A DNA stretch of 64,000 bases from Pseudomarimonas arenosa (GCF_014841215.1 NZ_JACYTR010000007.1:62001-126000); one strand, 5' to 3'; numbered from the stretch's first letter, positions 26,730 to 38,955 are shown. A program made the numbers and translations. Notes: generated by a model not told the origin, from the letters alone.

Positions 26730-27508
26730 GCAGCCGCCCCCAGCAGACGCAATTCAATCGCGCCAAAGCGCAGAGTGTCGCCAACTTTCAGAGCGACCTC
26801 CTCGTCCGGCTGCACCTTGGTGCCGTTGACCCAGGTGCCATTGCCGACACCGGGTTCCTCACGCAATGACAATCGCCCGGCATTGACCAGGATGCGGGCA
26901 TGGCGCCGGCTCAGGGTGCGCGCAGTGTCGTAGTCACCCAGGTTGATCTCGGGGATTGACCCGGTGGCCGGATCGGGCCGTCCGACCAGCAGTTCGGTCT
27001 TGCCACCGGGCAGCGGAATCCTGCCTTCGGCATGTTCCAGCACATAAGGGATGGCGGCCGGCTGCACCGTGGTCGAGGACACCGGCGCCTTGGCAGTAGC
27101 GGCCGGCTTGGATGGCGCCGCCGATGGCGTAGCTGCCGCACCGCCGCCTTGCCTCTGCAGGGCAACCCGTTTGGCCTCGCTTTCCTTCAGACGCAGCACC
27201 AGACGCCGCATCACGTGCACGGCGATTTCCGACTTCTCGCGCAGTACGGTGTGAAACGCTGCGATATCGATGCGCAAGGCGCGAACCGCCGTTTTGGCCG
27301 TGACCGAGGCGGTATGCGGCTGTTCCTGCAGGATCGACATCTCGCCGCAAAAGTCACCGGGGCCGATCTCGGCCAGCACCAAGCCAGGTGCATCCGCCCG
27401 CTCCACCACCGCCTGCCCGGACTCCAGCACAAACAGGGCGCTGGCCGGTTCACCCTCACGAATCATCGGGCTTCCAGCGGCAAACTCGACAAACGGACTC
27501 TCGCTCAT
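26726..27508 (-). CDS. Cyclic-nucleotide-binding domain plus FHA domain protein
   Basis: A 260-residue two-domain signalling protein. The N-terminal cNMP-binding domain (about residues 5-115) has the phosphate-binding cassette FCGEMSILQEQPHTASVTA; the Arg that normally contacts the cyclic phosphate is replaced by His-Thr, so nucleotide binding is doubtful. A Pro/Ala linker leads to an FHA domain (about 165-255) with the standard residues: ELLVGRPD, TLSRRHARI and GNGTWVNG. There is no helix-turn-helix, so it is not a CRP-type regulator. The ATG at 27508 is used; the open frame continues 20 codons upstream. It overlaps the next gene by 4 nt (ATGA). Confidence 0.88.
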   Translation of the reverse strand: MSESPFVEFAAGSPMIREGEPASALFVLESGQAVVERADAPGLVLAEIGPGDFCGEMSILQEQPHTASVTAKTAVRALRIDIAAFHTVLREKSEIAVHVMRRLVLRLKESEAKRVALQRQGGGAAATPSAAPSKPAATAKAPVSSTTVQPAAIPYVLEHAEGRIPLPGGKTELLVGRPDPATGSIPEINLGDYDTARTLSRRHARILVNAGRLSLREEPGVGNGTWVNGTKVQPDEEVALKVGDTLRFGAIELRLLGAAA

Positions 27509-27627
27509 GTGCTTGGGGCCTCGACTGCGAATCGCTCGATTATGCCGAGCGGTGGAAAGCCGCCGCAAGCAAGGCGCGTGGATTGGCGTTCAGCCCGCGC
27601 CCTTTATCGGCACCGATTCGGCCAAAC

Positions 27628-29001
27628 CTATCCTTTGGTTGGCTTACTCGGACGGCGCCATTGGCTGATGCTGATCTGTTTGGCCCGGGTCAAGGTCAGC
27701 TGATCGTCCGGCGCCTGCCGGGTGATCACTGAACCGGCACCGATGGTGGCATCAACGCCGATTTTCACCGGCGCGACCAAGCTTGAATTGGAGCCGATAA
27801 AGGCGCGATCACCGATCTCGGTCCTGTGCTTGTTGGCGCCGTCGTAATTGCAGGTTATGGTGCCGGCCCCGATGTTCACGCCCTCGCCAATCTCGGCATC
27901 TCCTAGGTAGCTGAGGTGATTGGCTTTGCTTCCACGGCCCATGCTGACCTGCTTGGTCTCGACAAAGTTGCCGATGTGGGTTTGGTCGGCCAGTCGGGTA
28001 CCGGGTCGAAGGCGAGCAAACGGGCCAATACGCGCATCGGCGCCAATCTCGACGCCATCGAGATCGCAGTGCGCCTGCAGTATCGTGCCCGCCCCCAGGC
28101 TGACATTGCGCAGGCGACAGAACGGCCCGATCACCACGCCGTCAGCCAGGTCCACTTGACCTTCGAACACCACATTGACGTCAATTTCCACATCGCGACC
28201 CACGCTGACCGTGCCACGCACATCCAGGCGATTCGGATCAGCCAGGCGCGCGCCGGCCAAGGCCAGCGACTTCGCCTGGCGCAGCTGGTAGCGCCGCTCC
28301 AGCTGGGCCAGTTGCCATCGATCATTGGCGCCATCGGCCTCGCCCGGCTCGCGACAGGACACCGCCTTGGCCGGCCGCCCTTCGGCCGCCGCCATGGCGA
28401 AGATGTCGGTCAAGTAGTACTCGCCCTGGGCGTTGTCATTGCGCACCTGACTCAACCAACGCCGCAGATCTTTCGCAGACGCGACCAGCACACCGGTGTT
28501 GATGGTGCGTACCGCACGCTGCTCCGCTGTCGCGTCTTTCTCTTCGACGATCGACATCACGCAGCCGTGTTGATCGAGCAGCACACGACCGTAGCCGGTC
28601 GGGTTGTCCAGCTGATCCACCAGCACCGAGCAGCCGTGCTGGGAAGCGGCAGACAGCAGGCCGGCCAGCGTATCGGCTCGAATAAGCGGTACATCGCCGT
28701 ACAGCACAAGTACCTTGGCATCGTCGCTGACCTGAGGCAGAGCCGCTGACACCGCGTGGCCGGTACCCAACCGCTCGGATTGCAGCGCCCAACGCAGGCT
28801 GCCATCCGCTGCAAATGCCGACTGCACCTGATCGCCACCATGGCCATACACCACATGCACTTTCGCTGCCGAAGCAGATCGCGCCTGAGCTATGACATGA
28901 CCCAACATCGGCTGACCGGCGATCGGCTGCAGCACTTTCGGCACGTCGGAGCGCATTCGCTTGCCTTCGCCGGCAGCCAGAATAATCGCTTCCAAGCTCA
29001 T
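27628..29001 (-). CDS. glmU: Bifunctional UDP-N-acetylglucosamine pyrophosphorylase / glucosamine-1-phosphate acetyltransferase
   Basis: GlmU makes UDP-GlcNAc for peptidoglycan and lipopolysaccharide. The 457-residue protein has the uridyltransferase domain (1-230; [18 protein letters not shown] near the start, VLYGDVPLI, and the NTGV segment) and the left-handed beta-helix acetyltransferase domain (about 250-450; hexapeptide repeats, [19 protein letters not shown], and [17 protein letters not shown] with the catalytic His). The start overlaps the lipoprotein stop by 4 nt. In many gammaproteobacteria glmU lies close to the ATP synthase operon, as it does here. Confidence 0.97.
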   Translation of the reverse strand: MSLEAIILAAGEGKRMRSDVPKVLQPIAGQPMLGHVIAQARSASAAKVHVVYGHGGDQVQSAFAADGSLRWALQSERLGTGHAVSAALPQVSDDAKVLVLYGDVPLIRADTLAGLLSAASQHGCSVLVDQLDNPTGYGRVLLDQHGCVMSIVEEKDATAEQRAVRTINTGVLVASAKDLRRWLSQVRNDNAQGEYYLTDIFAMAAAEGRPAKAVSCREPGEADGANDRWQLAQLERRYQLRQAKSLALAGARLADPNRLDVRGTVSVGRDVEIDVNVVFEGQVDLADGVVIGPFCRLRNVSLGAGTILQAHCDLDGVEIGADARIGPFARLRPGTRLADQTHIGNFVETKQVSMGRGSKANHLSYLGDAEIGEGVNIGAGTITCNYDGANKHRTEIGDRAFIGSNSSLVAPVKIGVDATIGAGSVITRQAPDDQLTLTRAKQISISQWRRPSKPTKG

Positions 29002-29603
29002 TGCAGGTTCTCCATCTTGCGCTCGGCCGCATCTCCGACCACCGACAGGCGGCCGTTGAGGCGGCGAAAGGTTAGTGCCAATCGCACAGAATAAGCGTGT
29101 CGTGAGACGACTTCACGGCGCACGGCATCGGTCTCTCCGTCGCCATCGGTATCAACATCCCGCCAATCGCTGATCTCCAGCGGCACCAGCTGCCAGGACC
29201 GCGCAGCCGCGGAAATCGCCTGCTCAAAATCACTGGCACATTCGCCGCAGCGCTGCTCAGCCGGCAGTGCATCGATATCGGCTCGCTGCACCCGACCGTT
29301 CTCGTCCACCACGGCCAGCAGCTCAATTCGCAAGGGTTGGTCGAGCGATGGCAACCAGCGATCCGGCACCTCGGGCATTGGCATGTCCTCAACCTCACCG
29401 GCACCGGGATTGCTGGATTGACCGATTTTCAACGCATGCTCGCCTTCGCGGCCGGTCGGCAAACGCTGCGCCTCCACCGCACCACGCGCAAATGGCGGTG
29501 CAACAGTGCGCGTCGGCGCGCTGCTACAGCCAATCAGCAGCAAGGCCATAGCGGCGGCGCCCAGCCAGGCGCGAACCTGCCACGGACGCGGGCAACGCGG
29601 CAT
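28998..29603 (-). CDS. Lipoprotein upstream of glmU
   Basis: A 201-residue predicted lipoprotein. From the ATG at 29603 there is a signal peptide ([16 protein letters not shown]) with lipobox L-I-G-C, then a Pro/Ala-rich stretch and a domain from about residue 75 with [20 protein letters not shown], a Cys pair ([10 protein letters not shown]) and the loop [13 protein letters not shown], which resembles a calcium-binding D-x-D-x-D-G repeat. The V-D-x-x-G-x-V-x-x-A/D pattern recalls TonB C-terminal-like domains. No function is assigned. The open frame extends 75 codons further upstream, but that part reads as unselected sequence. It overlaps glmU by 4 nt. Confidence 0.7.
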   Translation of the reverse strand: MPRCPRPWQVRAWLGAAAMALLLIGCSSAPTRTVAPPFARGAVEAQRLPTGREGEHALKIGQSSNPGAGEVEDMPMPEVPDRWLPSLDQPLRIELLAVVDENGRVQRADIDALPAEQRCGECASDFEQAISAAARSWQLVPLEISDWRDVDTDGDGETDAVRREVVSRHAYSVRLALTFRRLNGRLSVVGDAAERKMENLQ

Positions 29604-29851
29604 CTGGATCGATTCACTTCGAGGAAAGCGGATGGCAGGGCGCCCGCTGCACGGCTTGAACGACCTGGGCCAGCGATTCGCCCAACGGCGCCATCGCATG
29701 CAGGTGGATCTGGATGCCCGCTCGGCGGTGCTGGCATTGCGGCTGCTCTGATTCAATGTTTGGGTTCGCTGACTGGGAGCGGAGGTCGCCAATTTTAGCC
29801 TGACGATTCGCGCATGCATCGCCGTCATCGCCGAACGCAGAGCAGCATTGC
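29604..29851. other. Non-coding stretch between the lipoprotein gene and the GGDEF remnant
   Basis: I see no convincing gene here. Short frames on both strands have no family features. A plus-strand piece near 29785-29825 reads FSLTIRACIAVIAER, which resembles the strand FTVSIGVA of GGDEF domains and may belong to the degraded diguanylate cyclase remnant that follows, though it is in the wrong order. Confidence 0.4.
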
Positions 29852-30050
29852 GTGGACTCCCCTCGGCCGCTGGGCGGCGAGGAGTTTCTGGCCATTTTGC
29901 TCGACCTGGGGTTGCCGGGCGGAGCGATCAGGAGACCTTCGGGGCCCTGATCAAGCGTGCAGACTTGACGCTCTATCGCGCCATGACTGAGGGGCGTGGC
30001 CGATTGAGTCTGGCGGTCGAGACGAGATCGAACGGTGCAGACGGCGAATA
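29852..30050 (+). pseudogene. Remnant of a GGDEF (diguanylate cyclase) domain
   Basis: Two plus-strand fragments in different frames resemble the end of a GGDEF domain. At 29870-29950 the frame reads PLGGEEFLAILLD, containing the signature active-site motif GGEEF, and soon stops. At 29944-30048 another frame reads ALIKRADLTLYRAMTEGRGR, matching the conserved ending L-x-x-AD-x-ALYxAKxxGRN. About 40 residues normally between the two are missing and a frameshift separates them, so no working cyclase can be made. The rest of the gene is not found nearby. It lies against the atpC terminator, on the opposite strand. Confidence 0.65.
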
Positions 30051-30077
30051 AAACAACGCCGGCTTGCGCCGGCGTTG
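30046..30077 (-). terminator. Rho-independent terminator of the atp operon
   Basis: CAACGCCGGC and GCCGGCGTTG (30054-30077) form a perfect 10-bp stem with a GCAA loop on the minus strand, followed by TTTTATTC. It lies 33 bp after the atpC stop. Confidence 0.93.
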
Positions 30078-30109
30078 GATCGAGCCCTGTTTGCCGGAGT
30101 GGCGGATGC

Positions 30110-30532
30110 TCAATGCTTGAGATTCTTGCGCAGACGCTCCAGCGCCTGCAGCTGGGCGTTGACCTCGGCGAGCTTGGCCTGGGCTTCGGCCAGTTCCATC
30201 GCTTCGGAACGTCCCGCCAACACGCGCTCGGCTTCTTCCTTGGCCTGCTTGGCGGCGGCTTCATCCAGATCCTCAGCGCGCAGGGCGGTATCGGTCAGGA
30301 TGGTCACCACCTGCGGCTGCACTTCCAGCACGCCACCGGAAACGTAAAAGAACTGCTCCTCACCGCCCGGCAGAATCACCCGCACCTGACCCGGCTTGAG
30401 CCGGGTGATCAACGGCGCATGGCGCGGCGCGATGCCAAGCTCACCCATTTCGCCAGTCGCAATCACCATCTCGGCCAGACCGTGAAAGATTTCCTGCTCG
30501 GCGCTTACGATGTCACAACGAATGGTGCTCAT
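30110..30532 (-). CDS. atpC: ATP synthase F1 subunit epsilon
   Basis: The epsilon subunit links the F1 rotor to the c-ring and inhibits ATP hydrolysis. The 140-residue protein has the N-terminal beta-sandwich ([40 protein letters not shown]) and the C-terminal helical hairpin (about 88-138, [20 protein letters not shown]). Its start is separated from the atpD stop by 138 bp that hold a heptamer-armed hairpin. It is the last gene of the operon, followed by a strong terminator. Confidence 0.97.
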   Translation of the reverse strand: MSTIRCDIVSAEQEIFHGLAEMVIATGEMGELGIAPRHAPLITRLKPGQVRVILPGGEEQFFYVSGGVLEVQPQVVTILTDTALRAEDLDEAAAKQAKEEAERVLAGRSEAMELAEAQAKLAEVNAQLQALERLRKNLKH

Positions 30533-30555
30533 TGGTTCCTCACTTGGTTCGGAAC

Positions 30556-30662
30556 GTGATTGGTGATTCGTGATTCGTGATTCGTGAGAGCCAAAGCCCT
30601 AACCCTTCGCGAAACCCGGCTCTTAGCCAATCACAAATCACTAATCACGAATCACGAATCAC
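30556..30662. repeat. Heptamer-armed inverted repeat between atpD and atpC
   Basis: The left arm (30556-30592) is GTGATTG, three GTGATTC units and a tail GTGAGAGCC. The right arm (30618-30662) is the inverse: GTGATTC, GTGATTC, GTGATTA, GTGATTT, GTGATTG, then GCTAAGAGCC when read on the minus strand. Both arms end in GAGCC on the loop side. The element begins 8 nt after the atpD stop codon in the direction of transcription. Confidence 0.85.
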
Positions 30663-30670
30663 TCGGCCGT

Positions 30671-32128
<1,458 letters not shown>

Positions 32129-32139
32129 TTAACCGTAAC

Positions 32140-32223
32140 GTGATTGGTGATTAGTGATTGGTGATTGGCTAAAGCGCGCCCGCCGCTGCTCTTTCGAATC
32201 ACAAATCACGAATCACGAATCAC
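32140..32223. repeat. Heptamer-armed inverted repeat between atpG and atpD
   Basis: The left arm (32140-32169) is GTGATTG, GTGATTA, GTGATTG, GTGATTG. The right arm (32196-32223), read on the minus strand, is GTGATTC, GTGATTC, GTGATTT, GTGATTC. A 26-nt GC-rich loop separates them. The element begins 9 nt after the atpG stop codon. Confidence 0.85.
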
Positions 32224-32232
32224 GGCTCTCAA

Positions 32233-33096
32233 TCAAACCGCTGCCGCGCCGCCGACGATTTCCGAGATTTCCTGGGTAATCGCGGCCTGACGGGCCTTGT
32301 TGTAAATCAGGTTCAGGGTGTCGATCAGCTTGGTCGCGTTGTCCGAGGCGGCCTTCATGGCCACCATGCGGGCTGCGTGTTCGCTGGCCTGGTTCTCCAG
32401 CACGGCCTGATAGACCAGCGACTCGACATAGCGAGTCAGCACATGGTCCATCACGCTGGGCGCATCCGGTTCGTAGATGTAGTCCCAGTCGTGCTTGGTT
32501 TCCAGCTCATCCGAGGGCGGCAGCGGCAGCAGCTGATCCTGTACCGGCTTCTGCACCATGGTGTTGATGAAGTCGTTGTAGCAGAGGAATACGCGATCGA
32601 TCTTGCCTTCCTCGTACGAATCCAGCATCACCTTGATCACGCCGACCAACTGCTCAACGCGCACCTGCTCACCCAGATGGGTGACCGATGCGGCCATGTT
32701 GACTTTCAGACGACGGAAGAAGGCGGCGGCCTTCTGGCCGATGCACACCACATCGACGTCCACGCCTTTTTCCTGCCACTGACGCATGTCCGCCAGGATG
32801 CGACGGAACATGCCCGAGTTCAGGCCACCGCAAAGACCGCGATCGGTCGACACGATGATGTAACCAATCCGCTTGACCTCATTGCGATCGGCCAGGAACG
32901 GATGCACGTACTCCGAGTTGGCCTTGGCGATATGGCCAATCATCTGCCGCATCAGGCGTGCATACGGACGGGATGACTTCATCCGATCCTGCGCCTTGCG
33001 GATTTTCGAAGCCGAGACCATTTCCAGTGCACGCGTCACCTTTCGGGTGTTCTGCACCGACTTGATCTTGGTTTTGATTTCGCGACCACCAGCCAT
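32233..33096 (-). CDS. atpG: ATP synthase F1 subunit gamma
   Basis: The gamma subunit is the central rotating shaft. The 287-residue protein has the N-terminal helix ([20 protein letters not shown]), the Rossmann-like middle domain with [20 protein letters not shown], and the C-terminal helix with [20 protein letters not shown] followed by [19 protein letters not shown]. These two helices form the coiled-coil shaft. The flanking intergenic gaps to atpA and atpD are both about 140-155 bp and filled by heptamer hairpins. Confidence 0.98.
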   Translation of the reverse strand: MAGGREIKTKIKSVQNTRKVTRALEMVSASKIRKAQDRMKSSRPYARLMRQMIGHIAKANSEYVHPFLADRNEVKRIGYIIVSTDRGLCGGLNSGMFRRILADMRQWQEKGVDVDVVCIGQKAAAFFRRLKVNMAASVTHLGEQVRVEQLVGVIKVMLDSYEEGKIDRVFLCYNDFINTMVQKPVQDQLLPLPPSDELETKHDWDYIYEPDAPSVMDHVLTRYVESLVYQAVLENQASEHAARMVAMKAASDNATKLIDTLNLIYNKARQAAITQEISEIVGGAAAV

Positions 33097-33125
33097 TGGT
33101 TCCTCGCTCGCTTTGCTCGCTCAGC

Positions 33126-33229
33126 GTGATTTGTGATTCGTGATTTGTGATTCGTGTCTTGGCTCGGTGATCCGTCAGCGTTGCGGTTGTCCGCGACTGA
33201 CAAATCACCAATCACCAATCACTTATCAC
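33126..33229. repeat. Heptamer-armed inverted repeat between atpA and atpG
   Basis: The left arm (33126-33156) is GTGATTT, GTGATTC, GTGATTT, GTGATTC. The right arm (33201-33229), read on the minus strand, is GTGATAA, GTGATTG, GTGATTG, GTGATTT. The loop is about 44 nt. The element begins 4 nt after the atpA stop codon. Confidence 0.85.
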
Positions 33230-33233
33230 GTCG

Positions 33234-34775
33234 TTACCACGACTGCTTGAACTCGCTGATGATCTGCTTGAACTTGCCTTCGATTTCGTCGTTCCAGTCA
33301 CCGCTGGCGACGATCGACTTCTCCAGCTCACCGTAGGTATTGCTCAGGTGGGCATGCATGCCGGCTTCGAAGTCGATGATCTTGTTCACCGGCACGTCAT
33401 CGAGGTGACCTTCGTTGACGGCGTAGATCGACAGCGCCATCTGGCAGATGTTCATCGGCAGGTACTGCTTTTGCTTCATCAGCTCGGTGACGCGCTGACC
33501 GCGCTCCAGCTGCTTACGGGTGGTCTCGTCGAGGTCCGAAGCGAACTGGGCGAAGGCCGCGAGTTCGCGGTACTGCGCCAGCGAGATACGAATGCCGCCA
33601 GACAGCTTCTTCATGATCTTGGTCTGCGCAGCGCCACCGACGCGCGACACCGAGATACCGGCGTTCACCGCCGGGCGGATGCCGGCATTGAACAGGTCGG
33701 TTTCGAGGAAGATCTGACCGTCAGTGATCGAGATCACATTGGTCGGCACGAAGGCCGACACGTCACCGGCCTGGGTTTCGATGATCGGCAACGCAGTCAG
33801 CGAACCGGTCTTGCCCTTGACCGCGCCATCGGTGAACTTCTCGACATACTCCTCGTTGACCCGAGCAGCGCGCTCGAGCAGACGGGAGTGGAGATAGAAC
33901 ACGTCACCCGGGTACGCTTCGCGGCCCGGCGGACGGCGCAGCAGCAGGGAGATCTGGCGGTAGGCAACGGCCTGCTTCGACAGATCGTCGTAAATGATCA
34001 GGGCGTCTTCGCCGCGATCGCGGAAATACTCGCCCATGGTGCAGCCGGAGTAGGCGCTGATGTACTGCATGGCAGCCGATTCAGACGCCGACGCCGCCAC
34101 CACGATGGTATGGGCCAGGGCGCCGTACTGTTCCAGCTTGCGCACCACGTTGGCGATCGAGCTGGCCTTCTGGCCGATCGCGACGTAGATACACTTAACG
34201 CCGGTGCCCTTCTGATTGATGATGGCGTCGATCGCCATCGCGGTCTTACCGGTCTGACGGTCGCCAATGATCAGCTCGCGCTGGCCACGGCCAATCGGGA
34301 TCATGCTGTCGACCGACTTGTAGCCAGTCTGCACCGGCTGCGACACCGATTTACGCCAGATCACGCCCGGGGCCACTTTCTCCACCGGCGCGGTTTCCTT
34401 GGCCTCGATCGGGCCCTTGCCGTCGATCGGCTCACCCAAGGCGTTGACCACGCGGCCGAGCAGTTCGGTACCAATCGGCACTTCCAGGATGCGTCCGGTG
34501 GTCTTGGCCACGTCGCCTTCGCGCAGGTGCTCGTAGTCACCCAGCACCACCGCACCGACCGAGTCACGCTCGAGGTTCAGTGCCAGCGCAAACGTATTGT
34601 TCGGCAGTTCGATCATTTCGCCCTGCATCACATTGGCCAGGCCATAGATGCGGACAATGCCGTCGGACACCGAGGTCACCACACCTTCATTGCGCGCTTC
34701 GGCGCCAAGGCTGGTCTTCTCGATACGGGTCTTGATCAGTTCACTGATTTCAGACGGGTTGAGTTGGGTTTGCAT
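33234..34775 (-). CDS. atpA: ATP synthase F1 subunit alpha
   Basis: The alpha subunit forms the non-catalytic nucleotide sites and supplies the Arg finger. The 513-residue protein starts [20 protein letters not shown], a proteobacterial opening, has the P-loop [15 protein letters not shown] near residue 170, the stretch [24 protein letters not shown] of which [20 protein letters not shown] is the family signature, and [12 protein letters not shown] with the sensor Arg close by (ISVSRVGG). It follows atpH by 52 bp. Confidence 0.98.
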   Translation of the reverse strand: MQTQLNPSEISELIKTRIEKTSLGAEARNEGVVTSVSDGIVRIYGLANVMQGEMIELPNNTFALALNLERDSVGAVVLGDYEHLREGDVAKTTGRILEVPIGTELLGRVVNALGEPIDGKGPIEAKETAPVEKVAPGVIWRKSVSQPVQTGYKSVDSMIPIGRGQRELIIGDRQTGKTAMAIDAIINQKGTGVKCIYVAIGQKASSIANVVRKLEQYGALAHTIVVAASASESAAMQYISAYSGCTMGEYFRDRGEDALIIYDDLSKQAVAYRQISLLLRRPPGREAYPGDVFYLHSRLLERAARVNEEYVEKFTDGAVKGKTGSLTALPIIETQAGDVSAFVPTNVISITDGQIFLETDLFNAGIRPAVNAGISVSRVGGAAQTKIMKKLSGGIRISLAQYRELAAFAQFASDLDETTRKQLERGQRVTELMKQKQYLPMNICQMALSIYAVNEGHLDDVPVNKIIDFEAGMHAHLSNTYGELEKSIVASGDWNDEIEGKFKQIISEFKQSW

Positions 34776-34827
34776 GGTGCTTTCCCTTGGTCGTCCGGCT
34801 TAGCCGGCGCTGGTTACTTGAAAAGGT

Positions 34828-35358
34828 TTACTGGGCGAGAGCCGCTTCGAGGCGCCTGAGCTTGCCGCGCACACTGCCGTCGATCACCACCTCACCGGCG
34901 TCGATGACGGCGCCGGCAATCAGCTCGGGATCGACCTTGCACTGCATCTGGATCGACTTGCCGAAGCGCTTGGCCAGCGAGTCGCTGATTCGCGAGGCCT
35001 CGGCGTCGTCGATCGCCACCGCGGAGGTCAGGGTGACTTTGAGCGTCTGCTCTTCCTCATTGCGCAGCGCCTCGAACAGCGCCGCAATCTCCGGCAACAG
35101 GGCCAGACGTCCGTTCTCCGCCAGCAAGGAGAGAAACTGGCGGAAGTTGGGATCGGCATCGCCGGGCGGCAGCAACAGGCCCAGCTTGTCGTCCTCACTC
35201 AGGGACGGATGACCCAGCAGCGAGCGCGCACGCTCGTCGTTGGCCACCGCCGCCGCAAAGGCGAACAGCGAGGACCAGGACGGCAGGCGACCGTTGTCGC
35301 GGGCCAGGGAGAAGGCGGCGCGGGCGTAAGGCCGGGCCAGAGTAAGCGCATTGCTCAT
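34828..35358 (-). CDS. atpH: ATP synthase F1 subunit delta
   Basis: The delta subunit fixes F1 to the peripheral stalk. The 176-residue protein has the helical N-terminal domain (LTLARPYARAAFSLARDNGR, LLAENGRLALLPEIAALFEA) and the C-terminal domain with the conserved ending PELIAGAVIDAGEVVIDGSV and RGKLRRLEAAL. It follows atpF by 17 bp and precedes atpA. Confidence 0.96.
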   Translation of the reverse strand: MSNALTLARPYARAAFSLARDNGRLPSWSSLFAFAAAVANDERARSLLGHPSLSEDDKLGLLLPPGDADPNFRQFLSLLAENGRLALLPEIAALFEALRNEEEQTLKVTLTSAVAIDDAEASRISDSLAKRFGKSIQMQCKVDPELIAGAVIDAGEVVIDGSVRGKLRRLEAALAQ

Positions 35359-35375
35359 CGACGGTTGCCTCTATC

Positions 35376-35846
35376 TCAGAGCTGGGTGGCGAGCTCGTCG
35401 AGCAACGCCTTGTGGGCGTTGGCATCGATCTCGCGACGGATCAGCTTCTCAGCGCCGGCCACGGCCAGACTGGCCAGCTGACCACGCAGCTCTTCACGCA
35501 GCTTGTTGGCTGCCGTTTCGATCTCGGCCAGGGCCGCCGATTTTTGGCGATTGGCTTCGACGATGGCGTCTTCTTTCGCCTTGTCGACGATCTGGTTGGC
35601 GCGGGCGTGGGCCTGATCGATGATCTCGTTGGCCTTGACGCGCGCGTCCTTCAGCAGCTCGTTGATCTTGTCTTCGGCCTGCGCCAGTTCGCGGGTGCTG
35701 CGATCGGCGGCGGCCAGGCCGTCGGCGATACGCTTCTGACGCTCTTCGATCGCCTTGGTCAAAGGCGGCCAAATGAACTTCATCGTGAACCAGATAAGGA
35801 TCGCGAAGCTCAGCGCCTGCAAGAAGAATGTGTAATTCAGATCCAT
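35376..35846 (-). CDS. atpF: ATP synthase F0 subunit b
   Basis: Subunit b dimers form the peripheral stalk. The 156-residue protein has one N-terminal membrane helix ([20 protein letters not shown]) and the conserved [20 protein letters not shown] turn, followed by a long charged helix to residue 156 with the Ala/Glu/Lys pattern of the dimerisation domain. The usual length is 156. It follows atpE by 79 bp. Confidence 0.97.
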   Translation of the reverse strand: MDLNYTFFLQALSFAILIWFTMKFIWPPLTKAIEERQKRIADGLAAADRSTRELAQAEDKINELLKDARVKANEIIDQAHARANQIVDKAKEDAIVEANRQKSAALAEIETAANKLREELRGQLASLAVAGAEKLIRREIDANAHKALLDELATQL

Positions 35847-35925
35847 GATTTACCTCGCTGACCGGTGCGCGTCGCCGAGCATTGGCCCGGCGACGTTGCG
35901 GCGGGCGCTGATGCGCCCGTACGGC

Positions 35926-36219
<294 letters not shown>

Positions 36220-36280
36220 TCAACAGCGTTGATAGAAAACCACTCGAGCCGCGTCGCCGGGCGCCGCGGCAAAACTTTGC

Positions 36281-37108
<828 letters not shown>

Positions 37109-37477
37109 TCAAGATTTAATGCGATAAGCGAGTAGGGACGCGACTAGCGTGGCGCTCAACCCTGCCAGCAGAGGCAAGGGGAGCAGCCCGAATCGTGCCA
37201 GACCCAAGTAGAGCGAAAGCACGATCACCAGCCACTTCAGGGCAATCCCACCGAACAGTCGAAACAGGGCCGTGCCCGGCTCTGCCACCCCGCCAGCGAA
37301 ACTGCGCCAAGCCATCAGCGCATTGCCAAGCACGACCGCAAAGCCACCGACCGCCGCGGACAGCGCCGCCTCGAGTCCCTGCACAGCAAAGGCCAGCGTC
37401 AGCAACGCAGCGACCGCGCATTGCGCGAGTACCTGCTGCGTCGCCTGACGTCGGCCGGCGGCCAAGGAGTTGAGCAC
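37109..37477 (-). CDS. atpI: ATP synthase subunit I
   Basis: AtpI is a small membrane protein that helps assemble the c-ring. From the GTG at 37477 the 122-residue product has four hydrophobic helices and the typical AtpI layout: a short charged start (AAGRRQATQQVL), helices around residues 18-34 and 38-58, then FRLFGGIALKWLVIVLSLYL (AtpI family R-x-F-x-G-x-x-x-K-x-x-x) and a last helix. An AGG lies about 10 bases upstream of the GTG. The frame is open further upstream to 37615, but the promoter-like elements there argue against that start. Confidence 0.85.
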   Translation of the reverse strand: MLNSLAAGRRQATQQVLAQCAVAALLTLAFAVQGLEAALSAAVGGFAVVLGNALMAWRSFAGGVAEPGTALFRLFGGIALKWLVIVLSLYLGLARFGLLPLPLLAGLSATLVASLLAYRIKS

Positions 37478-37536
37478 GGGCGTACCTGGGAGCCGGTTTA
37501 CGACAGTTCGGCGAATCCACCCCACCGAGACGCCGA

Positions 37537-37566
37537 AGTTTAGCAGTCGCTCGGCGCACGCCGCAA
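37537..37566 (-). promoter_or_regulatory. Candidate sigma-70 promoter of the atp operon
   Basis: On the minus strand TTGCGG (37566-37561), an 18-bp spacer and TAAACT (37542-37537) form a plausible -35/-10 pair. The transcript would start about 50 nt before the atpI GTG. There is only about 140 bp between the atp operon and the histidine kinase stop, so the promoter must lie close to here. Confidence 0.45.
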
Positions 37567-37617
37567 GCGGCATTAGTTGTGACGACGCGCACGCAAGCAC
37601 TTGAAGTTTGGGCAAAT

Positions 37618-38955
37618 TCAGCCAGCGTCAGGGTCCCGCGGCAGTTCGATCTCGACCTCGAGGCCACCCCCCTCACGCTGTCTGAGCTGCAGCTTGCCGC
37701 GATGCGCCTCAACGATCTCGCGCACCAGGGCCAGACCAAGACCGGTGCCGCTACGCTTGGTCGAGTAGAACGGCATCAGTGCGCGTTGCATCACCTCTTC
37801 GCCCATTCCGCTGCCCCGATCGACAACCCAGATCCGCCAGCAATGTGTCGCGGCGCTAGCACCGAGTTCCACCTGATCTAGCGGCGAACCAGCCTCGGTG
37901 GCATTCTTGATCAGGTTGCTCAGCGCCTGCTCCAATTGCACTTGATCGATCTGAACCTGGGCATCTCTGGCCTCAGCATCGAGCCGCAAGTGGCAACCAA
38001 ACTGATTGCTCAGCGGTTCTAACAAGTCCTCCAAGCGCACCCAGCCCAATCGTGGCAGGGGCAACTTGGCGAACTGCGCGTAGCCACGCAGAAAGCGATC
38101 GAGGTGTTCGGCACGCTCTCCGATCAGGTCCAACACCTCATTCAGTCGCGCATAGTCCTGGCGCCGCAACAGCTCCTGACCGGATCGCGCAACCGAGCGA
38201 ATCGGGCCTAAGGTGTTGTTCATCTCGTGACTCATCACCCGAATAACCTTCTTCCAGGTGTTCACTTCCTGCCGACGCAACTCTGGAGTGAGCCGGCGCA
38301 AGGAGTACAGCAAGTGAATCCGACCATTTAATCGAAATTGTCGGATCAGGAGCTGAAACTGTTCGTCCTCATGTTCACCGCCAGCACCGGGCAGGCTGAT
38401 CAGAGTGTCGACCCCCGCTTGCAGGGCCTCGGCCAGCTCAGCCCGAACCCGCGGCAACAGCCGCTGCAGGGCTTGCCCTTCCAACTTGCGACCATCGCTA
38501 ATCAGGCGCCGGGCGGCCAGATTGGCGAACACGACCGGACCATCCTGCACGGCCAGCAGCATCGCCACCGGCGAGTGTTGCACCATGCTATCGAGCAGAA
38601 GTTCACGCTGGGCAAGCTCCAGTCGCTGTTCGCGCAAGGTGTGGCCTAGGCGCGTGTGGGCAGCGACCAGATCGGCCAGCTCATCGTTTCCCTGCCAGTG
38701 CAGGCCAACGCTGAAATCGTCGTTGCGGTAACCGTCGATCAGGCTTTGCAGAGCACGAAACAGCGAGCGCAGCGGCCGCAAGGCACGCCGCGTCAACCAT
38801 GTGCTAAGAAGCAGACCGACGACCAAGCCGAACGCCAGGCCGGACCAACGGCTTTCACTCAGCTCAAACCAAACGAATCCGACCGAGATTGCCAGCAGCA
38901 AACTGAGCGCGTTCAGCGCCAGCAACCTGCCTGCAATCGAAGTGCGCCAGTCCAC
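37618..38955 (-). CDS. Sensor histidine kinase, NtrY-like, of the ABC exporter cluster
   Basis: A 445-residue membrane histidine kinase. It has two adjacent N-terminal hydrophobic helices with almost no periplasmic loop (about residues 8-52), a HAMP-like linker (RALRPLRSLFRALQ to about 110), a PAS-like domain (about 115-220), the phosphoacceptor His243 in VIRVMSHEMNNTLGPI, and an ATPase domain with NLIKNATEA, DRGSGM and GTGLGLALV. The near lack of an external domain suggests it senses something in or at the membrane. Its start overlaps the response regulator stop by one base, so the two are partners. It is the last gene of the exporter cluster. Confidence 0.93.
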   Translation of the reverse strand: MDWRTSIAGRLLALNALSLLLAISVGFVWFELSESRWSGLAFGLVVGLLLSTWLTRRALRPLRSLFRALQSLIDGYRNDDFSVGLHWQGNDELADLVAAHTRLGHTLREQRLELAQRELLLDSMVQHSPVAMLLAVQDGPVVFANLAARRLISDGRKLEGQALQRLLPRVRAELAEALQAGVDTLISLPGAGGEHEDEQFQLLIRQFRLNGRIHLLYSLRRLTPELRRQEVNTWKKVIRVMSHEMNNTLGPIRSVARSGQELLRRQDYARLNEVLDLIGERAEHLDRFLRGYAQFAKLPLPRLGWVRLEDLLEPLSNQFGCHLRLDAEARDAQVQIDQVQLEQALSNLIKNATEAGSPLDQVELGASAATHCWRIWVVDRGSGMGEEVMQRALMPFYSTKRSGTGLGLALVREIVEAHRGKLQLRQREGGGLEVEIELPRDPDAG

